Source: CAZUXY01 sp964624235
GTDB taxonomy: Bacteria > Spirochaetota > UBA4802 > UBA5368
Reading direction: 5' to 3'
DNA: 30,155 nucleotides
Assembly: GCA_964624235.1 (NCBI GenBank)
Contig: CAZUXY010000055.1
Location: 1-30,155, forward strand
Part shown: piece by piece, positions 23,678 through 30,155 of the stretch
Numbering within the stretch: position 1 is the stretch's first letter
Layout of the letters: every line of letters starts with the position of its first letter
Made by a program: the position numbers and the translations under genes
The notes under the pieces: model-generated
The model's input: only the letters and a program-made list of their open reading frames with translations
The model's database searches: none
Told to the model about the DNA's origin: nothing

Positions 23678-25183
23678 ATGGGAAGAGATTCTTTCAACGA
23701 CAAAAACGCGACATCTGCCGCTGTAACACCCCAGACGGTACACGCAAAAAGAATAGGGCCGACGCTTACACCGGACCGCTCCCGTGTGCTGATGCGGCCC
23801 TTTTCCCCCACCAGGGTTGAGATTGTGCGGAGGATTGTCGCACGCATAATGGCGCTTCCGGAGGGGGAGGTAATCCGCCTTCTGGAGCGGGTGCTGGGTG
23901 AGTTTGAAGACCGGCATGAGCACGTTGAGCGTATTTTCCAAAACCGCTTTATACAGATACAGCGGTATATGGAAGCCGGGCGTGAACCCTCACCGGAACG
24001 GCAGGCGCTTATCGGTTCCTATTTCTCGCACGAATATTCACCTGAATCCGCGGCACTGTTCAATCCTTCCATTGTGCCGCATCCCGACCAGACCGGCCTT
24101 CCCGCGGGCTCGCTCCGTTTTATTTTAAGCCTCAGGGCCACCGGCGAAGGTCACATCTCCTCCATCACCTTCCGTGCGGGCACCGTGAGCGCGCAGAATC
24201 GCATCACCCTCACCCCCCCCGTTCCGTTTGTGGCGGAACCGGAGCCCGTACCCAACACGGTGTACGAGAAGGAGCTGTTTATCCGCAAACTTCAGGAGGC
24301 GGGCCTGTACAATAACTTCTGCCGGAGCGTCATGGAACGGCTCCCCGGTGAATTCATCCTGGACCAGTTGCGCCGCGAACTGGAAGCCGAGCGACGGAAC
24401 AGGACGCGTATCGATGTCGTGTCCGACCGCGCCGCCCAGGGCATCCTGCTCCTTGCCGAATCGAACTATGAAGTGCGCTTTGACCCGAACAGCCGGGTCT
24501 CTCAGCGCGTCCTCTTCCCGTCGGTGCCCAGCCAGAGCAACGGCATCGAGGATGCGCGGTTCGTTCGGTTCAGGGACAGCGACGGCAGCATCACCTATTA
24601 CGCCACCTACACGGCGTATGACGGCAAGATCACCCTGCCCCAGCTACTGGAGACCGGGGATTTTCTGCACTTCAAGTTTATTACGCTCAACGGCCCTGCC
24701 GTGCAGAACAAAGGCATGGCCCTGTTCCCCCGCAGGATCAACGGCCTTTACGCCATGCTTTCGCGTCAGGACGACGAGAATATATTACTGATGTACTCCG
24801 ATAACCTTCACTTCTGGCAGACACCCGCGGTTCTGCTTCAGCCGGAGCAGCCGTGGGAACTTGTGAAGATCGGCACCTGCGGTTCTCCCATCGAGACGGA
24901 GGCCGGCTGGCTGGTGTTGAGCCATGGGGTGGGCCCTATGCGAAAGTATTGTCTCGGCGCGTTCCTGCTCGACCTCGAAGACCCCTCGCGGGTCCTCGGA
25001 CGCCTGCGCGAACCGCTGCTGGCGCCGAACGAAACCGAACGCGAAGGCTACGTCCCGAACGTCGTGTACACCTGCGGCGCGCTGCTGCACGGTCGCGAAC
25101 TCATCATTCCTTACGCCATGAGTGACTATGCCACCAGCTTCGCCACCGTCCTGCTGGATGAACTGCTGAGGGCGATGGAGTGA
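23678..25183 (+). CDS. GH130-family glycoside phosphorylase/hydrolase
   Basis: A 501-residue protein. The C-terminal 300 residues are a five-bladed beta-propeller of family GH130: GIEDARFVRF at 289-298 holds the catalytic Asp292 (equivalent to the E-D-P-R motif), YYATYTAYDG follows, then QNKGMALFPRRINGLYAML, KIGTCGSPIETEAGWLVLSHGV and EREGYVPNVVYTCGA. The Lys and Arg of NKG...PRR and the His of SHGV lie where phosphorylases bind phosphate, so phosphorolysis of a beta-mannoside is more likely than hydrolysis. About 200 N-terminal residues are helical and then beta-rich, an extension seen in longer GH130 proteins. There is no signal peptide, so it is cytoplasmic. Its ATG is 2 nt after the GT4 stop codon. 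Confidence 0.87.
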   Translation: MGRDSFNDKNATSAAVTPQTVHAKRIGPTLTPDRSRVLMRPFSPTRVEIVRRIVARIMALPEGEVIRLLERVLGEFEDRHEHVERIFQNRFIQIQRYMEAGREPSPERQALIGSYFSHEYSPESAALFNPSIVPHPDQTGLPAGSLRFILSLRATGEGHISSITFRAGTVSAQNRITLTPPVPFVAEPEPVPNTVYEKELFIRKLQEAGLYNNFCRSVMERLPGEFILDQLRRELEAERRNRTRIDVVSDRAAQGILLLAESNYEVRFDPNSRVSQRVLFPSVPSQSNGIEDARFVRFRDSDGSITYYATYTAYDGKITLPQLLETGDFLHFKFITLNGPAVQNKGMALFPRRINGLYAMLSRQDDENILLMYSDNLHFWQTPAVLLQPEQPWELVKIGTCGSPIETEAGWLVLSHGVGPMRKYCLGAFLLDLEDPSRVLGRLREPLLAPNETEREGYVPNVVYTCGALLHGRELIIPYAMSDYATSFATVLLDELLRAME

Positions 25184-25342
25184 AGTGATGCCGGTAGTCG
25201 TCTATTGACAGAAAAGTCCTGCATTCAGCGCCCTTCCCCCGTTCAGGCGTAAATTCCTGTTTGACACCGGGAACTGAATGATGCGCAATTAGACCCGTAT
25301 CCTTGTTACCGGTGTCCAATCCCCATGGAAAAGGTGCTTCCA

Positions 25343-26707
25343 ATGAAAAAATTCACCGTCTTTTTAGCGCTGTGTTTATTTACAGTTGCCGCCGCCGGGT
25401 GCGGCAAAAAAGCATCGCTGAATTATACCTTCAAGTATCAGAAAGACCCCGCGGTCAAAGCACTGCTGAAGATTTCGCCCGCCTATCCCGCGGCCAGGTT
25501 CGTGGTATTTTCAGACCCCCATTATCACGACCCCTCCCTGGGGACCGGCGGCAAGGCCTTTGACGACTACCTGCTGGACGACCGTAAGCTCTTGAAACAG
25601 AGCGGCGAACTGCTGGACGCGGGCATCCGGATGATCATCGCCGAAAAACCCGATTTCATACTTCTTCCCGGTGACCTCACCAAGGACGGCGAAAGGGTAA
25701 ACCACGAGAAGGTGAAACAGAAGATCGATGCCCTGGCCCGCCGCATTCCCAAAATCTACCTGGTGCCGGGCAACCACGATGTATTGAACGGCGAAGCGCG
25801 CAGCTACAGGGGTGATACGGTGGAACCGGTGGAATCGATCACGCCGGATGATTTCAAAAAGATCTACGCCGCCTACGGCTACACCGGCCCCCTCGCGGCG
25901 GACAAATCGTCCCTGAGCTATGTCGTGGAACCGGTCAAGGGGCTCTGGGTACTGGCCCTGGACTCGTGCCTGTGGAGGGACCAGAAACCGGGCAAGCCCG
26001 CCATCACCGACGGGGAGTTTTCAACAGCCACCCTGCAGTGGATCGAGGACGTCCTCATCAGGGCGAAGAAGGAGAAGAAGGCCCTCATGGCCTTTATGCA
26101 CCACGGCATCGTGGAACACTATCCCCATAATGAAAAATTTTACGGGGAATATATCGTCAACCACGCCGAAGCGGTGGCCGGCCTTTTCGCCGCCTACGGC
26201 GTGAAGCTGGTGTTCACCGGCCACTTCCACGCCCAGGACATCACCGTCATGAAGCAGGATGCCGGCCGTTTTGTCTATGACATCGAGACCGGCTCCTTCG
26301 TGACCTATCCCTGTCCCTTCCGGGTAGTCAGTATCGACAGGGGGCGGCAGGCCCGCATCGAGAGCCGGTTCATCTCATCGATCCCCTCGATGAAAGAGGG
26401 CTTCAGGGAATACGCCCGCGGGTACCTGTTCAATGGCACGGTCAAGATGGCCGAAAAGGCCCTGAAGGGGTACCATGTCTCGAAAAAGGACATGAAGGTG
26501 CTCTGCCCACTGGTGGCCGACGCGTACGTGACCCATCTCACAGGGGAAGAGAAGACGCCCGCAAAGATGTTCCCCGAAACCGGGCTCGGCTTCATGGGGA
26601 AACTGGTGATCAGGTTCCAGGGTAACCTCATCAGGGGCTGGTACACCGACCTGACCCCGGCGGACCACCGTATCGTGATCGACCTCACGACCGGCGAGTG
26701 GAAATAG
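25343..26707 (+). CDS. Calcineurin-like metallophosphoesterase lipoprotein
   Basis: A 454-residue exported enzyme. Residues 1-19 are a lipoprotein signal with Cys20 after AAAG. The metallophosphoesterase dinuclear site is complete: SDPHYHD with Asp58 and His60, LLPGDLTKDGE, VPGNHD, MHHG and TGHFHAQD. Substrates of this family include nucleotides, phosphodiesters and phosphoproteins; which applies is unknown. An ATG 18 nt upstream (25325) is possible, but the 25343 start has aaaggtg at good spacing and gives a clean signal peptide. A decayed 5' copy lies at 20331-20692. Location is probably the periplasmic face of a membrane. Release of phosphate from organic esters would fit the region but is inference. 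Confidence 0.92.
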   Translation: MKKFTVFLALCLFTVAAAGCGKKASLNYTFKYQKDPAVKALLKISPAYPAARFVVFSDPHYHDPSLGTGGKAFDDYLLDDRKLLKQSGELLDAGIRMIIAEKPDFILLPGDLTKDGERVNHEKVKQKIDALARRIPKIYLVPGNHDVLNGEARSYRGDTVEPVESITPDDFKKIYAAYGYTGPLAADKSSLSYVVEPVKGLWVLALDSCLWRDQKPGKPAITDGEFSTATLQWIEDVLIRAKKEKKALMAFMHHGIVEHYPHNEKFYGEYIVNHAEAVAGLFAAYGVKLVFTGHFHAQDITVMKQDAGRFVYDIETGSFVTYPCPFRVVSIDRGRQARIESRFISSIPSMKEGFREYARGYLFNGTVKMAEKALKGYHVSKKDMKVLCPLVADAYVTHLTGEEKTPAKMFPETGLGFMGKLVIRFQGNLIRGWYTDLTPADHRIVIDLTTGEWK

Positions 26708-26740
26708 CCCGTACCGGCCGTACGTTATACAGGGCAGACC

Positions 26741-26791
26741 CGCGGCATGACACTGTACACGGTGCATGCCGCGATGCCCGGCGCGGTTTTT
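26741..26791 (+). terminator. Probable terminator with alternative hairpins
   Basis: CGCGGCATG (26741-26749) can pair with CATGCCGCG (26765-26773). Alternatively CCGCG (26769-26773) can pair with CGCGG (26782-26786), directly before five Ts. The second hairpin acts as a terminator and the first would exclude it. Most likely simple transcription termination after the metallophosphoesterase. Confidence 0.55.
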
Positions 26792-26987
26792 CATGAACCA
26801 CCCCTCCCCCGCAGGCTATAGTCAACCAGACGCCGGCACACCGCAAAACCGTCATAATTGAAAATATTCATATCTTTTTCATATTTATATGGACAGGCGA
26901 AAAGAACCGTTCTATACTTTAACAGGAAATTATTCAGAACCCTTTTGATCCGAAACAACCATACCACCGCTGACAGGTTGAACAGCA

Positions 26988-28139
26988 ATGCGTGTCGCAA
27001 AAGTCAAAACCGAATCACAGCCGAGCAAGATAACGGTCGCCATCACCTCACCTGACAAACCTGAAATCCCCGAAGAGATGCAGAAGAAATGGCAGAACAT
27101 CGTGGACCTCGCGGCGAAAATCGTGGGGGTGCCGTCGGGCCTCATCACCTGTCTCCAGGAAGAGGCGCTGGAAGTATTCATCTCCAGCGCCACCGAGGGC
27201 AATATCTTCGATCCCGGCCTGAAGCTGGAGCTGGGTCTCGGATGGTACTGCGAGAATGTCGCCGGAACCCGGGGTGAGATGGTTGTATCCAATGCACTTA
27301 AGAAGGACAACTGGCGGGAAAATCCCAGCGTGCCTTACAAAATGATCTCTTACATGGGCATCCCGATACTCTGGCCCGACGGCGAGGTGTTCGGCACTTT
27401 CTGCATGCTGGACAGCAAGGAAAACCTGTACACGGAACTGTTCAAGGAACTGCTTAAGTCCCTGCGAGAAATCATACAGAACGACCTGAAATCGGTCCTT
27501 TTATACCAGCAGGCGAAAGACGACCTCATGAAGAAGGAGTTCCAGATCAGGGAAATCCATCACCGCATCAAAAACCATTTTCACCTGCTTATAAGCTCGC
27601 TTTCGCTGCAGGCGTTGCAGGAAAACGACGACAGGAAAATCAAGAGCGTCATCGGCGACATCCAGTCCAGGATAACGGCGATCTCCCTGCTGCACGACAA
27701 AATCCACTGCGCCATGGATCTGGAAAAGATCTCCCTTGTCGATTACCTGACCGAACTGGGCGGGTATATCATCAGGAACCTTTCGCAACCCGGCGTAAAG
27801 TACGAATGCGACGGCCCCCGTATCAACGTTCCCACCCCGGCGACCGTACCCTGCGGGCTGATCGTCAACGAGCTGATCACCAACTCGCTGAAATACGCGT
27901 TCAGTGACCATCCTTCACCCGAAATAAAGATTACGCTCGAAGACGCCGGCGATGGTGAACTGACTCTCACCTATCATGACAACGGCGTCGGTCTCCCGGC
28001 AGGTTTCGATATAAAAAAGATCGATTCCCTGGGGACGATCATAATACGGCAGATGGTGAAGCAGATGGAGGGAACCTGCCGGGTGAGTAACAACAACGGG
28101 TTCGAGTTCCATATGAAATTCAGGGTGCCCGAAAGATAG
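26988..28139 (+). CDS. Cytoplasmic GAF sensor histidine kinase (HisKA_2 type)
   Basis: A 383-residue soluble kinase without membrane segments. A GAF domain spans about residues 20-175 (WQNIVDLAAKIVGVPSGLI; GLGWYCENVAG; MGIPILWPDGEVFGTFCMLD). The dimerisation/phosphoacceptor region is of the HisKA_2 type: EIHHRIKNHFHLLISSL with His192 as the probable phosphorylated residue. The ATPase domain has the N box NELITNSLKYAF and the G1 box DNGVGLPAGF. HisKA_2 kinases often act with stand-alone or PAS/GAF-linked regulators in general stress or light/redox signalling. No response regulator gene lies in the window, so this is an orphan kinase. The ATG has only a weak ribosome site. Confidence 0.92.
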   Translation: MRVAKVKTESQPSKITVAITSPDKPEIPEEMQKKWQNIVDLAAKIVGVPSGLITCLQEEALEVFISSATEGNIFDPGLKLELGLGWYCENVAGTRGEMVVSNALKKDNWRENPSVPYKMISYMGIPILWPDGEVFGTFCMLDSKENLYTELFKELLKSLREIIQNDLKSVLLYQQAKDDLMKKEFQIREIHHRIKNHFHLLISSLSLQALQENDDRKIKSVIGDIQSRITAISLLHDKIHCAMDLEKISLVDYLTELGGYIIRNLSQPGVKYECDGPRINVPTPATVPCGLIVNELITNSLKYAFSDHPSPEIKITLEDAGDGELTLTYHDNGVGLPAGFDIKKIDSLGTIIIRQMVKQMEGTCRVSNNNGFEFHMKFRVPER

Positions 28140-28220
28140 GCCAGCGGCGGGAAGCGGCGCACGTGGTGTACCTGCAGAATGACGCGAAACGACTGATGAT
28201 AAAGAAGCACAAAAACTTGC

Positions 28221-28349
28221 ACCGCCAAGACGCGAAGGACGCGAAGAAGCACGAGAGTTCTTTATTGGCACAACCGGTCTTTGTTCCTGATCGGTGAGGC
28301 CATCTTCGGATAACTACTCACACTTTTGAGTCTTTCGTGTCTCCGCGGT
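28221..28349. repeat. Degenerate miniature element with terminal inverted repeats
   Basis: The 20 nt at 28221-28240 match the reverse complement of 28330-28349 at 16 of 20 positions (accgc--agac-cgaa-gac core). The 129-bp interval has no coding sequence. Elements with this accgc..agac.cgaa end sequence look like non-autonomous dispersed repeats. It fills much of the 326-nt gap between the kinase and the small gene at 28466. Confidence 0.5.
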
Positions 28350-28465
28350 TTTAAAAAGATATACATTTTAGGCAGTTGTGCAGTGTCGCATAACCCCCCG
28401 TATTCTTTTTGACTTTTTATAACGTCACCCCGATTATATCCGAAAAAAACAGGAGGGATTCCCCA

Positions 28466-28756
28466 ATGAAACAGAAATATCTGTATGTCTTTATCTTCTC
28501 GCTCATCGCCGCTTTTTGTATCACGACCCTGTCGGTATCATATTCAAAAGAACACAATCGTAACCGGATTAATGTTATAATGAAACTCAACCACATAGAG
28601 AAATACCTGAAGGAAGCACATAAGTCATTCGGCGGCATGATACTGCCGGCTGACCAGTCCGCATTGATAAAAGAGGCGCAGGAATATGTGGATAAAGCGC
28701 TGCAGAACGTGCACAGAGTAAAGACTATGCGCGAAAGAGCCAAACAAAAGGACTAG
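28466..28756 (+). CDS. Small exported or membrane-anchored helical protein
   Basis: A 96-residue protein of unknown function. Residues 5-24 form one hydrophobic segment (signal peptide or anchor). The rest is charged and helical, with heptad-like spacing (MKLNHIEKYLKEAHKSF and LIKEAQEYVDKALQNVHRV), suggesting a small periplasmic helical hairpin. The start is fixed by an AGGAGGG ribosome site about 8 nt upstream. Stand-alone gene between a repeat element and a hairpin. Confidence 0.72.
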   Translation: MKQKYLYVFIFSLIAAFCITTLSVSYSKEHNRNRINVIMKLNHIEKYLKEAHKSFGGMILPADQSALIKEAQEYVDKALQNVHRVKTMRERAKQKD

Positions 28757-28777
28757 CATACCCCTCTTTTCCGCGTC

Positions 28778-28806
28778 GGTTCTCTCCCTGTTAAAGAGAG
28801 AGAACC
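28778..28806. other. mRNA hairpin downstream of the small gene
   Basis: GGTTCTCTC (28778-28786) pairs with GAGAGAACC (28798-28806) around an 11-nt loop. No T-tract follows on either strand, so a processing or stabilising hairpin is as likely as a terminator. Confidence 0.4.
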
Positions 28807-28889
28807 CTCATCTCATCCCACTGTACACGGTGTATCAGAGATTAGCCGGATGCCACCGGAACCAGGAACACAATTCAACGACATGGTCC

Positions 28890-29969
28890 ATGAACATTAA
28901 TGATATTATTCCAATGAGGCTGGCAGCCCAGCAGATCACGGCCCGCAGGTTCACGAAGGCGAAAGACCTGGCGGGCTGGATGGGTGCCATACAGGCCCAG
29001 GATTTTTCCATGGCCGTATCAGCCGCGGGGCTGAGGCTGATCGGGGCCGTGGAACGCACGGTAATGGAATCCTTCGATAAAGGGGACATTTTAAGAACCC
29101 ACGTGCTGAGGCCCACCTGGCATCTGGTCTCACCAGAAAATATCGCCTGGATGCTGAAACTGTCCGCCCCGCGTATCAGGACCTCGCTTGCATCACGGCA
29201 CCGGGACCTGGGGCTCAGCGTAAAGGTCCTCGAAAAAAGCGTCACGATCATCAGGGACGCTCTTTCATCGGGACGTCATCTCACCAGAAAGGAACTGGAA
29301 GACGCGCTGAACAAAGGCAAAATCCGGTTCAGGGACCGGCAGGCGTATCACCATATACTGATGCATGCGGAACTTGAAGGCATCATCTGCAGCGGGCACA
29401 CGCGGGGAAGGGAACAGACCTATGCCCTTCTGGCCGGGCGTGCTCCCGAAGCCGCGCGGATCACCGGGGACCGGGCGCGGGCAAAACTTGCCGGACTGTA
29501 TTTTACCAGCCATGGTCCTGCCACGGTACATGATTTTTCCTGGTGGTCCGGGCTGCCGCTCACCCAGGCGAGAAGGGCCGCCGGGTTTGCCGGACCGGAC
29601 ATTAGATCAGAAACCATAGGACCGCAGGAATATTTCTATTCCAGGGCCTCATCGCCCGCAGCGGCCGGAGCGGACAGGGTGCACCTGCTGCCCGCGTATG
29701 ACGAGTTCATCATCAGCTACAGGGACCGCGGCCTGCTTTTTGCCGCGTATGACGCACACCGGGCGGTTTCGAGCAACGGCGTCTTCAGGCCGGTCCTTAT
29801 CGTGGACGGTATGGTCGCCGGCATATGGCGCCGCACCGTAAAGAAGCACGTGACCATCGAGATCACCCTGTTTAAAAAACTGGAAAGATCGCTTAAAGAA
29901 GCGGCCGAGGAAAAAGCATCGGCCCACGGTATATTTTTGAACAAAAAGGCTGAGGTCCTCTGGAAGTAA
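28890..29969 (+). CDS. AlkZ-like winged-helix DNA glycosylase family protein
   Basis: A 359-residue protein of the HTH_42/winged-helix DNA-binding family (PF06224) that includes AlkZ and YcaQ/AlkX DNA glycosylases. The N-terminal region has Q35-A-Q37 in GAIQAQDF, matching the Q-hydrophobic-Q catalytic motif of AlkZ-type enzymes rather than the Q-x-D of YcaQ. HVLRPTWHLVSPENIAWML is the other family hallmark. Later winged-helix segments include LTRKELEDALNKGKI and HLLPAYDEFIISYRDR. Known members unhook DNA crosslinks or remove bulky alkyl adducts and often protect producers of DNA-damaging metabolites; no such biosynthetic genes are visible here. A GTG at 28830 would add 20 unlikely residues. 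The ribosome site is weak for either start. Confidence 0.85.
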   Translation: MNINDIIPMRLAAQQITARRFTKAKDLAGWMGAIQAQDFSMAVSAAGLRLIGAVERTVMESFDKGDILRTHVLRPTWHLVSPENIAWMLKLSAPRIRTSLASRHRDLGLSVKVLEKSVTIIRDALSSGRHLTRKELEDALNKGKIRFRDRQAYHHILMHAELEGIICSGHTRGREQTYALLAGRAPEAARITGDRARAKLAGLYFTSHGPATVHDFSWWSGLPLTQARRAAGFAGPDIRSETIGPQEYFYSRASSPAAAGADRVHLLPAYDEFIISYRDRGLLFAAYDAHRAVSSNGVFRPVLIVDGMVAGIWRRTVKKHVTIEITLFKKLERSLKEAAEEKASAHGIFLNKKAEVLWK

Positions 29970-30155
29970 ACTACCCGCTTTTTACGAGCTGCTGCCGTCT
30001 CTGTCAGTAAAACCCCTTACAATCTGTCCTGCCTCCCGGTCACCTCTGCATGCTAGCTTCCCGTTTCTACTTCTAATGCTCCTCCCCCGGCTGGCCGGGG
30101 CTCCTCTAATGCAACACTTATGAAGCTCTAATGATTGTGTCTCAATGACTCAAAG
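29970..30155. other. Window end, non-coding, short hairpin and repeats
   Basis: No gene seen. CCCCGG-ctgg-CCGGGG forms a hairpin at 30085-30100. The heptamer tctaatg recurs three times around it (about 30072, 30105 and 30127). Function unknown. Confidence 0.35.

Noticed and set aside
26741..26791. Riboswitch or attenuator based on mutually exclusive hairpins
   Set aside because: It sits after a gene and about 200 nt before the next, with no aptamer-like conserved core. A plain terminator is simpler.

Overview
The window is bacterial chromosome from a Gram-negative organism: it carries a phosphate-selective outer-membrane porin, several Sec signal peptides and two likely lipoproteins. Base composition is moderately G+C rich over most of its length. 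I cannot fix the phylum from the sequence. Gene content would fit an environmental spirochaete- or deltaproteobacteria-like lineage, but that is only an impression. No rRNA, tRNA, CRISPR array, integrase or transposase gene was seen. Layout: (1) 1-272 is intergenic with two palindromic repeats. (2) 273-5786, all on the minus strand, is a phosphate block: a Prune/PPX1-type DHH phosphoesterase, a DASS/SLC13 anion transporter, a DUF47 (PhoU-like) protein and a PiT phosphate transporter, ending at a terminator, followed by a small exported protein. (3) 5982-6926 is a LysR-type regulator divergent from (4) 7210-10171, plus strand: an exported CYTH-like protein, an OprO/OprP-type porin and a second, cytoplasmic CYTH-like protein, closed by a perfect 51-bp bidirectional terminator. 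(5) 10366-15534, minus strand, holds accessory genes: a secreted family-I-like lipase translationally coupled to a periplasmic 14-repeat ankyrin protein, a bacterioferritin with its own promoter, a small hypothetical protein, a SAM methyltransferase and a cysteine-rich protein. (6) 15724-20068, minus strand and visibly more A+T rich, holds a CPBP-family membrane protein that lacks the catalytic glutamates, then a complete phosphite uptake and oxidation operon (ptxABCD). (7) 20331-20692 is a decayed 5' copy of the metallophosphoesterase gene found intact at 25343-26707. The two copies bracket a promoter and a two-gene glycan unit: a GT4 glycosyltransferase fused to an all-alpha domain, and a GH130 mannoside phosphorylase-like enzyme. 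(8) 26988-29969 holds a GAF/HisKA_2 histidine kinase, a degenerate inverted-repeat element, a small exported protein and an AlkZ-like winged-helix DNA glycosylase candidate. The unifying theme is phosphorus acquisition. Inorganic phosphate would enter through the porin and Pit/DUF47, perhaps also the DASS carrier. Phosphite would be imported by PtxABC and oxidised to phosphate by PtxD. Polyphosphate or another short phosphate polymer would be handled by the PPX1-like phosphatase and the two CYTH-like proteins. The CYTH-porin-CYTH operon beside a LysR regulator is the best candidate for an undescribed system: possibly scavenging or sensing of external condensed phosphate, with the porin as entry route, a periplasmic CYTH protein acting on the incoming polymer and a cytoplasmic CYTH partner. 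That role is inference from fold-level motifs and gene order.
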